Part shown: positions 9,582 through 19,997 of the stretch, piece by piece | How the letters are laid out: each line of letters begins with the position of its first letter | How positions within the stretch are numbered: the first letter of the stretch is position 1 | Assembly: GCF_020148105.1 (NCBI RefSeq) | Contig: NZ_JAHLZE010000034.1 | Location: 62,001-126,000, forward strand | Reading direction: 5' to 3' | DNA: 64,000 bases | From: Methanobrevibacter sp. TMH8 | GTDB lineage: Archaea > Methanobacteriota > Methanobacteria > Methanobacteriales > Methanobacteriaceae | Made by a program: the position numbers and the translations under genes | The notes under the pieces: generated by a model | Told to the model about the DNA's origin: nothing | What the model saw: the letters and a program-made list of their open reading frames with translations, nothing else | The model's database searches: none

Positions 9582-11099
9582 ATGGGATCTGAAAATAATA
9601 AGGATATAAAAACAATTAAAAAATCAAATAATCATGAAGGAGAATTTGAAACAAAAATCATTAAAAAACCTGATTCATTATATGATGAGTTTTCACGTAA
9701 GGGTGGAAGTTTTCCTAGTGTAACTCATTATTGTGCCGGTTGTGGCCATGGAATTCTACATAAATTAATTGGTGAAGCAATGGATGAGCTTGAAATTCAA
9801 GATAGGGCTGTTATGATTTCTCCAGTTGGTTGTGCTGTATTTGGGTATTATTACTTCGATTGTGGTAATGTTCAAACTGCTCATGGAAGAGCTCCTGCAG
9901 TTGGAACTGGAATTTCTCGAGCTGAAGAAGATGCTATTGTAATGTCTTATCAAGGTGACGGTGATCTGGCTTCTATTGGTTTAAATGAAACTATTCAAGC
10001 TGCTAATCGTGGAGAAAAATTATCAGTATTTTTTATAAATAATACTGTTTATGGTATGACTGGTGGACAAATGGCTCCAACTACCCTTATTGGTGAAGTA
10101 ACTATTACTTCTCAAACTGGAAGGGATCCAAATTATACTGGTTATCCTATGCATATGTGTGAACTTCTTGATAATCTTGATGCTCCAGTTTTTATTGAAA
10201 GAGTTTCTCTTGCTGATGCAAAATCTATTAGAAAAGCAAAAATATCTGTTAAAAAAGCTTTAAAGATTCAAAAAGAAGGTAAAGGTTATACATTTGTTGA
10301 AGTTCTTTCTCCTTGTCCTACGAATTTGAGACAAGATGCTGAAGGTGCAAAAAAATTCATTAAAGAACAAATGGAAAAAGAATTTCCTGTAAAAAGATTT
10401 AGAGATAAATCAAAAGAAAGAGAAAAGATTGAAAGAGGAGTATCTGACTTTAAAATTGAAAGTTTAGATAAAATATTTAATATTGATCGTAATAATGCCA
10501 TTGAAACTGAAATTGATTTAGAATTTAAACCAGTAAATATAAAGATAGCTGGGTTCGGAGGACAGGGTGTTTTAAGTGCAGGTCTTACACTTGCTCAAGC
10601 TGCTTGTAGTGAAGGTAGGCATGTTTCTTGGTATCCTAGTTATGGTCCAGAACAAAGGGGTGGAACTTCTAATTGTTCTGTAGTTATATCTGGGGATACT
10701 ATTGGTTCTCCAGTTGTAGATAAATGTGATGTTCTTATTGCACTTAATAAACCAGCTTTAGAGAAGTTTGCTCTTGATGTTAAAAAAGATGGCTTAATAT
10801 TATATGATTCTCGTGTTGGAGATATTGATATTGATGAATTGATTAATATAGAGAATGTTAAAAATGAAGATCTAAAAATCATTCCAGTTCCAGCATTAGA
10901 TATAGCTAAATCAATAGGTAATGCTAAAGCTTTTAATACAGCTATTCTTGGAGTATTAATGGGAATTGGAAAAGTAATTTCGCCCGATGCTTATAAACAA
11001 GGAATAAAAGAGATATTTTCCTCAAAACCAAAATTGATTCAGCTTAATATAGATGTTTTAGAAGCTGGAGCTAATTGGATAAAAAATAATTATAAATAA
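9582..11099 (+). CDS. vorA: 2-oxoacid:ferredoxin oxidoreductase, fused beta-gamma subunit (VorA-like)
   Basis: 505 residues made of two domains that are separate genes in many archaea. Residues ~40-290 are the thiamine pyrophosphate-binding beta domain ([39 protein letters not shown]). Residues ~320-505 are the gamma domain ([26 protein letters not shown]). A charged ~30-residue linker joins them. The start is unambiguous: GGAGGTGAAAAA lies directly before the ATG. Fusion ensures equal stoichiometry; from memory a similar long subunit exists in the Vor enzyme of Methanothermobacter, so it is probably lineage-typical rather than new. The gene follows vorB by 23 bases. Confidence 0.82.
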   Translation: MGSENNKDIKTIKKSNNHEGEFETKIIKKPDSLYDEFSRKGGSFPSVTHYCAGCGHGILHKLIGEAMDELEIQDRAVMISPVGCAVFGYYYFDCGNVQTAHGRAPAVGTGISRAEEDAIVMSYQGDGDLASIGLNETIQAANRGEKLSVFFINNTVYGMTGGQMAPTTLIGEVTITSQTGRDPNYTGYPMHMCELLDNLDAPVFIERVSLADAKSIRKAKISVKKALKIQKEGKGYTFVEVLSPCPTNLRQDAEGAKKFIKEQMEKEFPVKRFRDKSKEREKIERGVSDFKIESLDKIFNIDRNNAIETEIDLEFKPVNIKIAGFGGQGVLSAGLTLAQAACSEGRHVSWYPSYGPEQRGGTSNCSVVISGDTIGSPVVDKCDVLIALNKPALEKFALDVKKDGLILYDSRVGDIDIDELINIENVKNEDLKIIPVPALDIAKSIGNAKAFNTAILGVLMGIGKVISPDAYKQGIKEIFSSKPKLIQLNIDVLEAGANWIKNNYK

Positions 11100-11271
11100 A
11101 TCATATATGATGAATTATTAATATATGGTGAATTATTACTATGTAAAATTATTATATAAATAAAATTATAGATGTAATAAAATTATTGTTTATATAATTA
11201 TTGTTTATTTAATAGAATTTTCTATATAATATTGATTTTTTAAATTTGAAAATTTACTATAATGTGATTAA

Positions 11272-12585
11272 ATGACTTATAAAAAATTAGCTAAAGAATT
11301 TTTAGATTCAGCTAATGTTTCTATTGGAGATACTATAAAGATTGAAAAAGAAAATGTATCTTATAAAGGAATATTACTTGATAGATCAGAAGATGCTGAT
11401 GATGAATATATTGTGTTAAAACTTGATAGTGGGTATAATTTAGGTATAAATATTAATAATGCTATTATTGAGTTGATTGAAAAAGGAGATAAGCCTAAAA
11501 TTCAGTATGATTCTATTGGCACTAAAAAAGATAAAAATAAGATGGATATTTCAATTGTTTCTACTGGAGGGACTGTTTCATCTATAATTGATTATAAAAC
11601 TGGTGCTGTTCATCCTGCTTTTACAGCTGATGATTTGCTTAGAGCTAATCCTGAACTTCTTGAATTAGCTAATTACAAAGTTAAAGCTCTTTATAATATT
11701 CTTAGTGAAAATATGAAACCTAAATATTGGGTTGAAGCAGCTAATTCCATAGCTAATGATATTTCGGATGGTGCTGATGGTGTAGTTGTAGCTCATGGAA
11801 CTGATACTATGCATTATACTTCAGCTGCACTAAGTTTTATATTGGAAACCCCAGTTCCAATTGTTGTTACTGGAGCTCAAAGAAGTTCAGATAGGCCATC
11901 TACTGATGCATATCTTAATTTAATCAATTCTGTAGGAGTTGCAAAATCTGATATTGCAGAAGTCACTGTTTGTATGCATGCTGATTTAGATGATGACTAT
12001 TGTTATCTTCATAGAGGAACAAAAGTTCGTAAAATGCATACTAGTAGGAGAGATACTTTTAGAAGTATTAATAGTGAACCAATAGCTACTTTAAAAGATG
12101 GAGAATTGGCTAAAATTAATTCAAATCTTGGATATATTAAAAGAGGAGTTAATGAGTTAAAAATTCGAGATAATCTTGAATCTAAAGTAGCACTTATAAA
12201 AAGTTTTCCAGGAATCACCAATGAATTAATTGATTATCATATTGATAAAGGTTTTAAAGGTATTCTTATTGAAGGAACTGGTCTTGGTCATGTACCGGAT
12301 TATATGGTTGAATCTATCAGAAGAGCTAATGATGAAAATATAGCTGTTGTAATGACTTCTCAATGTCTTTATGGAAAAGTTAATATGAATGTATATAGTA
12401 CTGGAAGAAAGTTACTAAATGCTAATGTTATATCTGGTGGGGACATGACTCCTGAAGTGGCTTATGTTAAACTATGCTGGGCTTTAGGTCAAAATGATAA
12501 TTTGGAAGAAGTTGAAAAACTCATGAAAACAAATATTGCTGGTGAATTTTCTGAAAAATCTTCAATAAAACATTTTTTAAACTGA
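11272..12585 (+). CDS. gatD: Glutamyl-tRNA(Gln) amidotransferase subunit D
   Basis: 437 residues. There is a short N-terminal beta-domain (about 1-90) and then an L-asparaginase-like amidase domain, with the first catalytic Thr in [11 protein letters not shown] (around residue 100) and the second in [12 protein letters not shown] (around 180). GatD releases ammonia from glutamine for GatE, which amidates Glu-tRNA(Gln) to Gln-tRNA(Gln); the heterodimer is specific to archaea. gatE follows after about 100 bases on the same strand, as expected. The length agrees with the family. The start ATG lacks a strong ribosome binding site. Confidence 0.95.
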   Translation: MTYKKLAKEFLDSANVSIGDTIKIEKENVSYKGILLDRSEDADDEYIVLKLDSGYNLGININNAIIELIEKGDKPKIQYDSIGTKKDKNKMDISIVSTGGTVSSIIDYKTGAVHPAFTADDLLRANPELLELANYKVKALYNILSENMKPKYWVEAANSIANDISDGADGVVVAHGTDTMHYTSAALSFILETPVPIVVTGAQRSSDRPSTDAYLNLINSVGVAKSDIAEVTVCMHADLDDDYCYLHRGTKVRKMHTSRRDTFRSINSEPIATLKDGELAKINSNLGYIKRGVNELKIRDNLESKVALIKSFPGITNELIDYHIDKGFKGILIEGTGLGHVPDYMVESIRRANDENIAVVMTSQCLYGKVNMNVYSTGRKLLNANVISGGDMTPEVAYVKLCWALGQNDNLEEVEKLMKTNIAGEFSEKSSIKHFLN

Positions 12586-12694
12586 TTGATGGTTTTTTAA
12601 ATTATTGAGTTATTTCAGATAATTTGAATTTATTTATAACTATAATTGTATTATATGTAATTAATTACATGATTTTTATGAAGGTATGATTTTT

Positions 12695-14605
12695 ATGAAT
12701 ATGAATAATTGGGATGAATTAGGTTTAAAGATGGGTTTAGAGATTCATCAGCAACTAAATACAAAGAGTAAGCTATTTTGCCCATGTGCTACTGAACTCG
12801 TGGATGAAGAGTTCGATGAAGAAATAAGAAGAAATTTAAGGCCTACACAAAGTGAATTAGGCCAAATTGACAGAGCTGCACTTCAAGAATCTCTTAGAAA
12901 AATGAAATTTAATTATGAATCTTATGATTATCATACTTGTTTAGTTGAAACAGATGATGAACCTCCTCATGATCTAAATCAAAAAGCTTTGGAGCTTTCT
13001 ATGGTTATAGCTACTTTACTTAATATGAATATTGTTGATGAATTCCATACAATGAGAAAACAAGTTATTGATGGAAGTAATACTGGAGGTTTTCAACGTA
13101 CAGGTCTAGTTGCAACTGATGGGTATCTTGAAACACCTTATGGGAGAGTAGCTATTGAAAATCTTTGTTTAGAAGAAGATGCTTCAAAAAGAATAGATAT
13201 TAATAGTAAAAAATGTCTAAACTCTGAAACAAAAGATCATACACACTTTAGATTGGATAGGTTAGGGATTCCTCTTGTTGAAATCACAACTGATCCTTCA
13301 ATTCACCATCCCGAACAAGTAAGAGAAGTGGCATATGCTCTTGGTCAAGTTTTAAGAAGTACTAATGTTAAAAGAGGTCTTGGTACTATAAGACAAGATC
13401 TGAATATTTCTATAGCAAAAGGTGCTAGATGTGAAATAAAAGGTGTTCAAAATCTTGATTTAATGGGTGAAATTGTTGAACGTGAAGTTCAAAGGCAATT
13501 GAAACTAATTGAAATTAAAAATGAGCTTAAAAAAAGAAATGCAAAAGTTTTAGATGAAATTCATGATCTTAGCTCTGTTTTTGAAAATAGTTCTTCAAAA
13601 ATTATTTCTTCTGCAGAATCAGTAAAAGGTGTTGTATTAAAAGGTTTTGCAGGATTGATTGGCGAAGAAATTCAAAAAGGTAGAAGATTTGGAACTGAAA
13701 TTGCTAGCTATGCTAAAAAAAGAGGAGTATCTGGAATTTTCCATACTGATGAGTTACCTGCATATGGTATAACTAATGAAGAAGTTCAATCTATGAGAGA
13801 ATATCTTTCAGTTGATAAAGAAGATGCTATTATTATTGTAGCTCATAATGAGAATATAACTGTATCTGCTCTAGAAGAAGTTATAAGAAGGGCTAATATG
13901 GCTTTTGAGGGTGTTATTGAAGAAACAAGGAAATCCCTTGATGATGGTAATACTGAATATATGAGACCACTTCCAACTTCTAGTAGAATGTATCTTGAAA
14001 CTGACATTCCTTTATTTAAAATTGACCAAGAATCAATTGAAAACATTAAAAATAATTTACCAGAATTACCTGATGTTAAGAAAGATAGAATAATTTCACA
14101 ATATGCTTTAAGTGAAGATTTAGCTAATCAATTAGTTAGAAGACTAAAAGCTGATGATTTTGAAGTAATAATTTCTGAAATCGGTAGTAATAATGTTGAT
14201 TCTACTACTATTGCTTCTGTTTTAGCTTATGATTTAAGAGAAATCAAAAGAGAGGGTCATGATATATCTAAGATTAATCAAAATAGATTGATTGATGTAT
14301 TCAAATTACTTGCAGATTCAAAAGTTTCAAAAGATGCATTAAGAGAGATTATTATTGGAATCTGTGAATACCCAAACAAGGAACCTGAAGAAATAGCTAA
14401 GGATAAAAATTTATTGGTTCTTGATGAATCAGATGTTCAAAAGATCATTGGGGAAATTGTAGCTAAAAATTCTTCTATGATAGAAGAAAGAAAATTAGGT
14501 GCTTTGGGACCTCTTATGGGAGTTTCGATGAAAGAACTTAAAGGAAAAGCAGATGGAAAAATTGTTAACAAGATTCTTAAAGAAGAAATAGAAAAGTTAA
14601 TTTAA
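12695..14605 (+). CDS. gatE: Glutamyl-tRNA(Gln) amidotransferase subunit E
   Basis: About 636 residues of the GatB/GatE family. The N-terminal kinase-like catalytic core begins [21 protein letters not shown], with metal-binding [18 protein letters not shown] near 190-210. An AspRS-like insertion (about 285-410) is specific to GatE and absent from GatB, and a C-terminal YqeY-like tail ([17 protein letters not shown]...) contacts the tRNA. Three in-frame ATGs lie within 16 bases (12686, 12695, 12701). AAGGT at 12681-12685 gives the second the best spacing. Together with GatD it makes Gln-tRNA(Gln) by transamidation, since these archaea lack glutaminyl-tRNA synthetase. Confidence 0.95.
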   Translation: MNMNNWDELGLKMGLEIHQQLNTKSKLFCPCATELVDEEFDEEIRRNLRPTQSELGQIDRAALQESLRKMKFNYESYDYHTCLVETDDEPPHDLNQKALELSMVIATLLNMNIVDEFHTMRKQVIDGSNTGGFQRTGLVATDGYLETPYGRVAIENLCLEEDASKRIDINSKKCLNSETKDHTHFRLDRLGIPLVEITTDPSIHHPEQVREVAYALGQVLRSTNVKRGLGTIRQDLNISIAKGARCEIKGVQNLDLMGEIVEREVQRQLKLIEIKNELKKRNAKVLDEIHDLSSVFENSSSKIISSAESVKGVVLKGFAGLIGEEIQKGRRFGTEIASYAKKRGVSGIFHTDELPAYGITNEEVQSMREYLSVDKEDAIIIVAHNENITVSALEEVIRRANMAFEGVIEETRKSLDDGNTEYMRPLPTSSRMYLETDIPLFKIDQESIENIKNNLPELPDVKKDRIISQYALSEDLANQLVRRLKADDFEVIISEIGSNNVDSTTIASVLAYDLREIKREGHDISKINQNRLIDVFKLLADSKVSKDALREIIIGICEYPNKEPEEIAKDKNLLVLDESDVQKIIGEIVAKNSSMIEERKLGALGPLMGVSMKELKGKADGKIVNKILKEEIEKLI

Positions 14606-14725
14606 TCTAAAATTCATTATATTATTATGGTAAATTATTATATAATAAAATTAGTATAATAAAAAAATTATATAATAAAAAATTTCATAATAAAAAAATT
14701 TCAATTGATTTAGGATAGGGATATA

Positions 14726-15649
14726 ATGGAAGAATATGATATTATTATCATAGGTGCAGGTCCTGGAGGTTTAACAGCAGGATTGTATGCTGGAAGACAA
14801 GGAACAAAAACTTTAATATTAGATAAAGGTCTTACTGGTGGGGCTGGCCTTATGGTTCCTTCTATGGAAAATTACCCTGGCTTTGATTTGATAGCAGGAA
14901 TGAGTTTAATACCTAAAATGAAAGCTCAAACAGAGAAAAATGCTGAAATTCATGAAATGGAAGGTGTTGAATCCATTGATAGAATAGATAATGGCTTTAT
15001 ATTAAAAACTACAAAAGATGAATATTTTGCTAAATCAATTATTATTGCTACTGGTGCCACTCATAGAAAGTTAGAAGTTCCTGGTGAAGATCATTATAAT
15101 GGATTTGGAGTTTCTTATTGTGCTACTTGTGATGGTTTACTTTATAAAGATAAAGATATTTTAATGATTGGTGGAGGAAATAGTGCTCTTCAAGAAGCAA
15201 TTTTCTTAAATAATGTTGGTTGTAATGTTACTGTTGTTCACCGCCGTGATGAATTCAGAGCTGAAAAATATCTTCAAAATAAACTAAAAGAAAAAGGCAT
15301 ACCTGTAATTTGGAATTCTGTTGTTGAAGAAATTAAAGGAAGTCAAATGGTAGAGTCTGTAATATTGTCTAATATAAAAGATAATTCAAAACAAGAATTG
15401 AAAGTTCAAGGAATATTTATAGCTATTGGAGATGTCCCATCAAGTGAACTAGCTAAAGAATTAGGGGTTAATGTTAATAAATACAATCAAATAATTACTG
15501 ATAAGACCCAAAGAACTAATGTTGAAAATGTTTATGCTATTGGTGATGTTACTGGTGGTGTAAAACAATGGGTTGTTGCATGTGGTGAAGGCGCAATAGC
15601 TGCTACATATGCTTATCAAGACCTAGAACAAACAAAAAAAAGAGAATAA
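14726..15649 (+). CDS. trxB: Thioredoxin reductase family flavoprotein
   Basis: 307 residues with the FAD-binding GAGPGGLTAGLYAGRQG motif at the N-terminus, the redox-active CATCDG centre at about 132-137, a second nucleotide-binding GGGNSALQEA motif, and the closing YAIGDVTGG block. HRRDEFRA in the second domain is the classic NADPH-phosphate signature. Some methanogens instead use an F420-dependent enzyme of this same family, so the electron donor should be considered open. It maintains thioredoxin in reduced form. AGGATAGGGATATA precedes the ATG. It is apparently monocistronic. Confidence 0.88.
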   Translation: MEEYDIIIIGAGPGGLTAGLYAGRQGTKTLILDKGLTGGAGLMVPSMENYPGFDLIAGMSLIPKMKAQTEKNAEIHEMEGVESIDRIDNGFILKTTKDEYFAKSIIIATGATHRKLEVPGEDHYNGFGVSYCATCDGLLYKDKDILMIGGGNSALQEAIFLNNVGCNVTVVHRRDEFRAEKYLQNKLKEKGIPVIWNSVVEEIKGSQMVESVILSNIKDNSKQELKVQGIFIAIGDVPSSELAKELGVNVNKYNQIITDKTQRTNVENVYAIGDVTGGVKQWVVACGEGAIAATYAYQDLEQTKKRE

Positions 15650-15862
15650 TTTATATTTAAATAATTAGATTAATAATTAATATAATTGGATTAATTTTAA
15701 TCTACTCAAATATTATATAATTTATCTACAATATAATTTATTATATTTTTTATAATATTATTATAATATAAATTTTATATTTTTTTATTATATTATTATA
15801 ACACTATAAAATATCATATATTAATCATATAATATATTTTAATAAACTTAATTTATGATATC

Positions 15863-16030
15863 CTAATATTCTTTATATTTATTTGATTTTAAATAAGAAT
15901 ATATTAAAAATGCTATTATTAAAACTATTACAATAGGCAAAATAATTGGTATCAACCATAAGAATAAATAGACTATTGCAGCTCCAATAAGAACAGCTAC
16001 TATCATAAATAATAAATCTTGAAATTCCAT
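15863..16030 (-). CDS. 55-residue membrane miniprotein, leaderless, paralogue 1
   Basis: A short minus-strand frame starting MEFQDLL and ending KYKEY. It is almost entirely hydrophobic, with two likely transmembrane helices separated by the WLIP turn, and a basic, hydrophilic C-terminus. ATTTATATAG, an archaeal TATA box, lies at 16053-16062, which places transcription initiation within a base or two of the ATG, so the mRNA would be leaderless. A second small frame nearby on the same strand has the same WL-x-P-hydrophobic-IA-x-LIY pattern and the same promoter spacing. The two support each other as genuine genes. Function is unknown. Confidence 0.6.
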   Translation of the reverse strand: MEFQDLLFMIVAVLIGAAIVYLFLWLIPIILPIVIVLIIAFLIYSYLKSNKYKEY

Positions 16031-16433
16031 GTCTTATTTTATGTAATAAGTACTATATAAATAATTTGAATTTTATAAATCTAATAAATCTAATAATTTA
16101 ATAAATTTAATATAGTTAATATAGCTAAATAACTAATACACCTATATATTTAATAAAATTTATTTATTAACTATTAATATTGAATTAATCATAAGTTAAC
16201 TATTAAATTGAAATTATTTATCTAATAATCTAATAATTATTAATTAATAATTTATACTACATTTTATATATGAATATCAAAAATTTTATTATAATAAACT
16301 ATCAAAATATTTATTATTAATGGATTTATAAATACAGATTTTATTATAAATTTTTATCAGAATTTTACTAGCATAATATGTGGGTTTTAAAAATTATTAA
16401 AAATTTACAAAATTTTACTATGAGTTAAAAAAT
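16031..16433. other. AT-rich intergenic region
   Basis: About 400 bases of low-complexity AT sequence between the divergent miniprotein gene and guaAa. Beyond the miniprotein's TATA box (16053-16062) and a weak TATA-like GATTTATAAATA near 16323, I see no reading frame, repeat or structured RNA. Confidence 0.5.
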
Positions 16434-17009
16434 ATGAAAATTCTTATTATTAACAATAAAGGTCAATATAATCATAGAATTGGAAGAAGTTTAAGATATT
16501 TAGACATTCCCTCTGATTTAGTTTCAAATGAATTATCTCCTGAAGAAATAAAAGAAAAAGATCCTATTGGAATTATTTTAGGTGGAGGTCCATCACTTGA
16601 TGAATCTGGAAATAGTATAGAATATATAACTAATATTGATGAATTGGATATTCCTATTTTAGGTATATGTTTGGGACATCAATTGATAGCTAAATCTTTT
16701 GGTGGTGAAGTTTCAACTTCTTCTACTGAAAGCTATGCTCAAATTGAAATTGATATTATAAAAGATGATATTTTATTCAATGGAATTGAGTCTCCTATGA
16801 AAGTTTGGACTTCTCATAAAGATGAAGTTAAAACTCTTCCTGATGATTTTGAAATATTAGCTAAATCAAATATATGTGATATTGAAGCTATGAAGCATAA
16901 AAAAAAGAATATTTATGGAATTCAATTCCATCCTGAGGTTCATCACACTCCAGATGGTGAACTCATATTTAAAAATTTCTATGAAATTTGTTTAAATAAT
17001 CAAAAATAA
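16434..17009 (+). CDS. guaAa: GMP synthase, glutamine amidotransferase subunit
   Basis: A 191-residue class I glutamine amidotransferase. The nucleophile Cys is in [10 protein letters not shown] (about residue 80), and the His-Glu pair is in [12 protein letters not shown] near residue 163. It starts directly with [14 protein letters not shown], typical of the archaeal stand-alone subunit. It supplies ammonia to the ATP-pyrophosphatase subunit GuaAb, which aminates XMP to GMP. GuaAb is encoded about 1 kb downstream with two small genes between, so this two-subunit enzyme is split as in other archaea. The ribosome binding site is weak. Confidence 0.95.
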   Translation: MKILIINNKGQYNHRIGRSLRYLDIPSDLVSNELSPEEIKEKDPIGIILGGGPSLDESGNSIEYITNIDELDIPILGICLGHQLIAKSFGGEVSTSSTESYAQIEIDIIKDDILFNGIESPMKVWTSHKDEVKTLPDDFEILAKSNICDIEAMKHKKKNIYGIQFHPEVHHTPDGELIFKNFYEICLNNQK

Positions 17010-17338
17010 ATATAAAAATTTAAAAATTAAAAATAATATTTTTTATATTTATTATTTTATAATGTATTTTTATTTATTCTAATTTATTTTGTTGTATTTT
17101 TCTTTATTTTTCTTTAATTTTCTTTATTCTTTAGTTCATTCTTTATTTTTTATATTTTTACTATTTTTTATATTTTTTTTATTTTTTTATTTATAATTAA
17201 TTAAAAGGAGCAATACTCATTTATTTAATAATTTTTTTACATATGTTATTACTTGATTTAAATTTTATGGATATTATTAAATAAAATGATAATCTATATA
17301 AAAAATATATAATGATATAATATAAAAGAGTGATTACT
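17010..17338. other. T-rich intergenic region with orphan AAAAGGAG
   Basis: A 329-base T-rich stretch after guaAa. AAAAGGAG at 17203-17210 looks like a ribosome binding site, but no ATG, GTG or TTG lies at a usable distance. The short frame behind it would have to start at ATT. I see no RNA structure. Confidence 0.4.
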
Positions 17339-17596
17339 ATGATTGATAATGTTGAAGAATTAAAAACAAAAGCAGTAGATTGTAAACAAGAGATAAAAAG
17401 AGAAGGCTTGACTCTTTTAATAGGAGATTCTGAAGAAGATTTTAGAATTTCTGGAATTGGTGAAAAAGCTGTTAAAATAGAAAAATTTATTAAATATGAG
17501 GATATGATTGAAGCTGCAGAACTTGAAAGAGACGACAGTTTAGAAGTAGCTATAAAAAAAGTCATAGAAGAATTTGAACCTTCTGATGATGAATAA
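17339..17596 (+). CDS. Small acidic conserved protein of unknown function
   Basis: 85 residues, strongly acidic at the C-terminus (EEFEPSDDE). The start is taken at the ATG of MIDNVEEL because AGAGTGATT lies just upstream; the GTG three codons earlier is part of that ribosome binding site. The segment LLIGDSEEDFRISGIGEKAVKIEKFIKYEDM looks like a small alpha/beta domain with no cysteine except one near residue 15. It lies between the two GMP synthase subunit genes on the same strand and may be cotranscribed with neither, as the gaps are over 300 bases. I do not recognise the family. Confidence 0.7.
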   Translation: MIDNVEELKTKAVDCKQEIKREGLTLLIGDSEEDFRISGIGEKAVKIEKFIKYEDMIEAAELERDDSLEVAIKKVIEEFEPSDDE

Positions 17597-17765
17597 TAAT
17601 TTAATTAATAAATAAAAGATAATTAGATTATAATTTAAATAATATTTAGATAAATATTATAATAATAGATATTATAATAAAAATTATAATAAACATTACA
17701 TTACAGTATGTCATGATACTATTATAATAAATAATATTATATTAGAATAAATTGTATTAAATAAT

Positions 17766-17903
17766 TTAGAATAAAAATACATAAATTAAATATGCTATTA
17801 AAATTACAATAATAACTGGAGCTAACCATCTTAAAATTTTATATGCAATGTATGCCAATACTAGGCAAACAAGAACAACTAGTATATTTCCTAATGTAAT
17901 CAT
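17766..17903 (-). CDS. 45-residue membrane miniprotein, leaderless, paralogue 2
   Basis: A minus-strand frame starting MITLGNILVV and ending LIYVFLF. It has two hydrophobic helices around RWLAPV, followed directly by a hydrophobic C-terminus. Compared with the miniprotein gene 1.9 kb upstream it keeps the WL-x-P turn and the I-x-IA-x-LIY end. ATTTATATT at 17925-17933 is centred 26 bases before the ATG, so transcription should begin on the start codon (leaderless). The shared pattern and promoter geometry make a chance frame less likely. Its function is unknown; it could be a membrane-inserting regulator or part of a larger complex. Confidence 0.55.
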   Translation of the reverse strand: MITLGNILVVLVCLVLAYIAYKILRWLAPVIIVILIAYLIYVFLF

Positions 17904-18051
17904 AATTGTTATTATATTTTAAATAATATAAATCTTTTTAAATTTAATCATTAACTTTAATCATTAAATTTAATTATTTTAAATTTAATCATTTTAAATC
18001 TAATTATTTCAAATTTAAATCTTTTCAAATTTTAATTATAGGTGTCATTTT

Positions 18052-18978
18052 ATGTTGAATCCATCTGAATTTATAAAGGAATCTGTTAAAAATATCAAAA
18101 ATGAAATTGGTGATGAAAAAGCTATTATTGCTCTTTCTGGAGGAGTTGACAGTTCAGTATGCTCTGTTCTTGTAAAAGAAGCTATAGGTGATAATTTAGT
18201 AGCTGTTTTTGTTAATCATGGTCTTCTTCGAGAAGGAGAGGTAGAAGAAGTTTGTGAAACTTTTGAGAATAGATTAAACTTTATTTATGTAGATGCGAGT
18301 GATGAATTTCTTGAGGCACTTTCTGGTGTAGAAGATCCAGAAGAAAAAAGAAAAATCATTGGAAAAATATTTATAGATGTTTTTGAAAGAGAAGCAGAAA
18401 AAATCCAAGCTAAATTCTTAGTTCAAGGAACAATAGCTCCTGATTGGATTGAAAGTGAAGGAAAAATCAAATCTCATCATAATCTTGCTCTACCAGGAGG
18501 GATGGTTTTAGAATTAGTTGAACCTGTTAGGGAGTTATATAAAGATGAAGTTAGAGAAATTGGGCTTGAATTAGATCTTCCAGATACTCTTATTTATAGA
18601 CAACCTTTCCCAGGTCCAGGTCTTGCAGTTAGGGTTATAGGGCAACTTTCAAAAGAAAAATTAGAAATTTGTAGAAAAGCTGATGCTATTGTAAGGGAAG
18701 AAATTATTAAAAATAATGTTGATAAAGAATTGTGGCAGTATTTCGCAGTACTTACTGATACTAAGGTCACTGGTGTTAAAGGAGATCAAAGGGACTTTGG
18801 TTATTTAGTCGTACTTAGAATGGTCGCATCTGTAGATGCTATGACTGCTTATGTTCCCGAATTACCTTGGGCTGTTATTAGGACTATTTCAAAGAGAATT
18901 ACTTCTGAAGTCTCTGAAATTACTCATGTTTCTTTGTCTATAAGTGATAAACCACCTAGTACTATTGAATTTGCTTAA
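18052..18978 (+). CDS. guaAb: GMP synthase, ATP-pyrophosphatase (PP-loop) subunit
   Basis: 308 residues. The PP-loop [10 protein letters not shown] lies at about 28-37 and binds the ATP pyrophosphate. The XMP-binding dimerisation domain follows, with [13 protein letters not shown] near 185 and the characteristic C-terminal KPPSTIEFA. It adenylates XMP and accepts ammonia from GuaAa to give GMP. Length matches the archaeal stand-alone subunit. GGTGTCATTTT precedes the ATG. Confidence 0.95.
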   Translation: MLNPSEFIKESVKNIKNEIGDEKAIIALSGGVDSSVCSVLVKEAIGDNLVAVFVNHGLLREGEVEEVCETFENRLNFIYVDASDEFLEALSGVEDPEEKRKIIGKIFIDVFEREAEKIQAKFLVQGTIAPDWIESEGKIKSHHNLALPGGMVLELVEPVRELYKDEVREIGLELDLPDTLIYRQPFPGPGLAVRVIGQLSKEKLEICRKADAIVREEIIKNNVDKELWQYFAVLTDTKVTGVKGDQRDFGYLVVLRMVASVDAMTAYVPELPWAVIRTISKRITSEVSEITHVSLSISDKPPSTIEFA

Positions 18979-19142
18979 ACTTAATATTATTAAAGTTAAT
19001 AAAATTTTAATAAATAATATATTAATAAATATATAATTAATTAAATAATTAAATAATTAAATTGATAATTAAATAGATAATAAGTTTTAATAAAGGATAT
19101 ATTAATAATTATATAATTAAATAAAATAATCCGAGGATTAAA

Positions 19143-19883
19143 ATGGAATTTGAAAAGACAAAATATTGTGTTCATTGTGGGGAAAAAGTTTCTGCAGATG
19201 CTGAAAAATGTGTACATTGTGGGGAATGGTTAAAAGAGAATTCAGTATCTAGAAATCACACTTCATATAGATATACTTCACAAAGGGTAATGGATGAAGA
19301 AAATAAAGATTTAGGGGATGTTCCTAACGAAAATGTTGGAGATAATTCTGTAAATCCTTCAAATAACTCTAATAACGCTAACATGAATAATAAAGGAGCT
19401 GTCACTGAATATTCAAAAATTCTCCCAATAAGAAGACTTTTGCTATTGATGTTACTAACATTAGGAGTATACTCTCTTTATTGGATTTATAAAACTAATT
19501 GCTATTTAAAAGATGATCTTGGAAAAGATGTTAGTCCTGGATTAAGAACATTTTTAATGATAATTCCTATAGCTAATATAATAATTTTTTATCAAACATT
19601 AGAGGATATGAACCAATTTATTAAACAAGAAAGAATTGAAACTTATTCTTCAGGTTTAAATATTTTAATCTGGTTTTTCATACCTTTTGCAGGATTTTGG
19701 GTTTATATTAATGTTCAAGAATCTATCAATGAATTTTGGAGAATTAAAGAATCTAATCTTCCAATTAGAAGAGAATTCAGTAGTTCTGAAATCGTTGTAA
19801 TGGCTTTAGGAGCAATTATTTGGGTATTTTATTATATTTTAATAATTTTTGCAAGTATATTAGGTTCGATGAGTGGAGTTTAA
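19143..19883 (+). CDS. Zinc-ribbon DUF4234-type membrane protein
   Basis: 246 residues. An N-terminal zinc ribbon has two CVHCGE knuckles (about residues 9-31) and is followed by an Asn/Ser-rich linker (about 35-90) and a membrane part with three or four helices. The block LLLLMLLTLGVYSLYWIYK is typical of DUF4234. The C-terminal hydrophobic segment is VVMALGAIIWVFYYILIIF. CCGAGGATTAAA precedes the ATG. The family has no established biochemical role. The zinc ribbon suggests the cytoplasmic end contacts a protein or nucleic acid, but that is inference. Confidence 0.75.
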   Translation: MEFEKTKYCVHCGEKVSADAEKCVHCGEWLKENSVSRNHTSYRYTSQRVMDEENKDLGDVPNENVGDNSVNPSNNSNNANMNNKGAVTEYSKILPIRRLLLLMLLTLGVYSLYWIYKTNCYLKDDLGKDVSPGLRTFLMIIPIANIIIFYQTLEDMNQFIKQERIETYSSGLNILIWFFIPFAGFWVYINVQESINEFWRIKESNLPIRREFSSSEIVVMALGAIIWVFYYILIIFASILGSMSGV

Positions 19884-19997
19884 TTATATAGTTTAATCAT
19901 TTAATTTAAGATGATTATTTAATTTTATCTTTTAGTTTATCTTTTATTTTTTTATTTTCACCTTGTTTTATTCTTTTATCTATAGTTGGTTATATTA

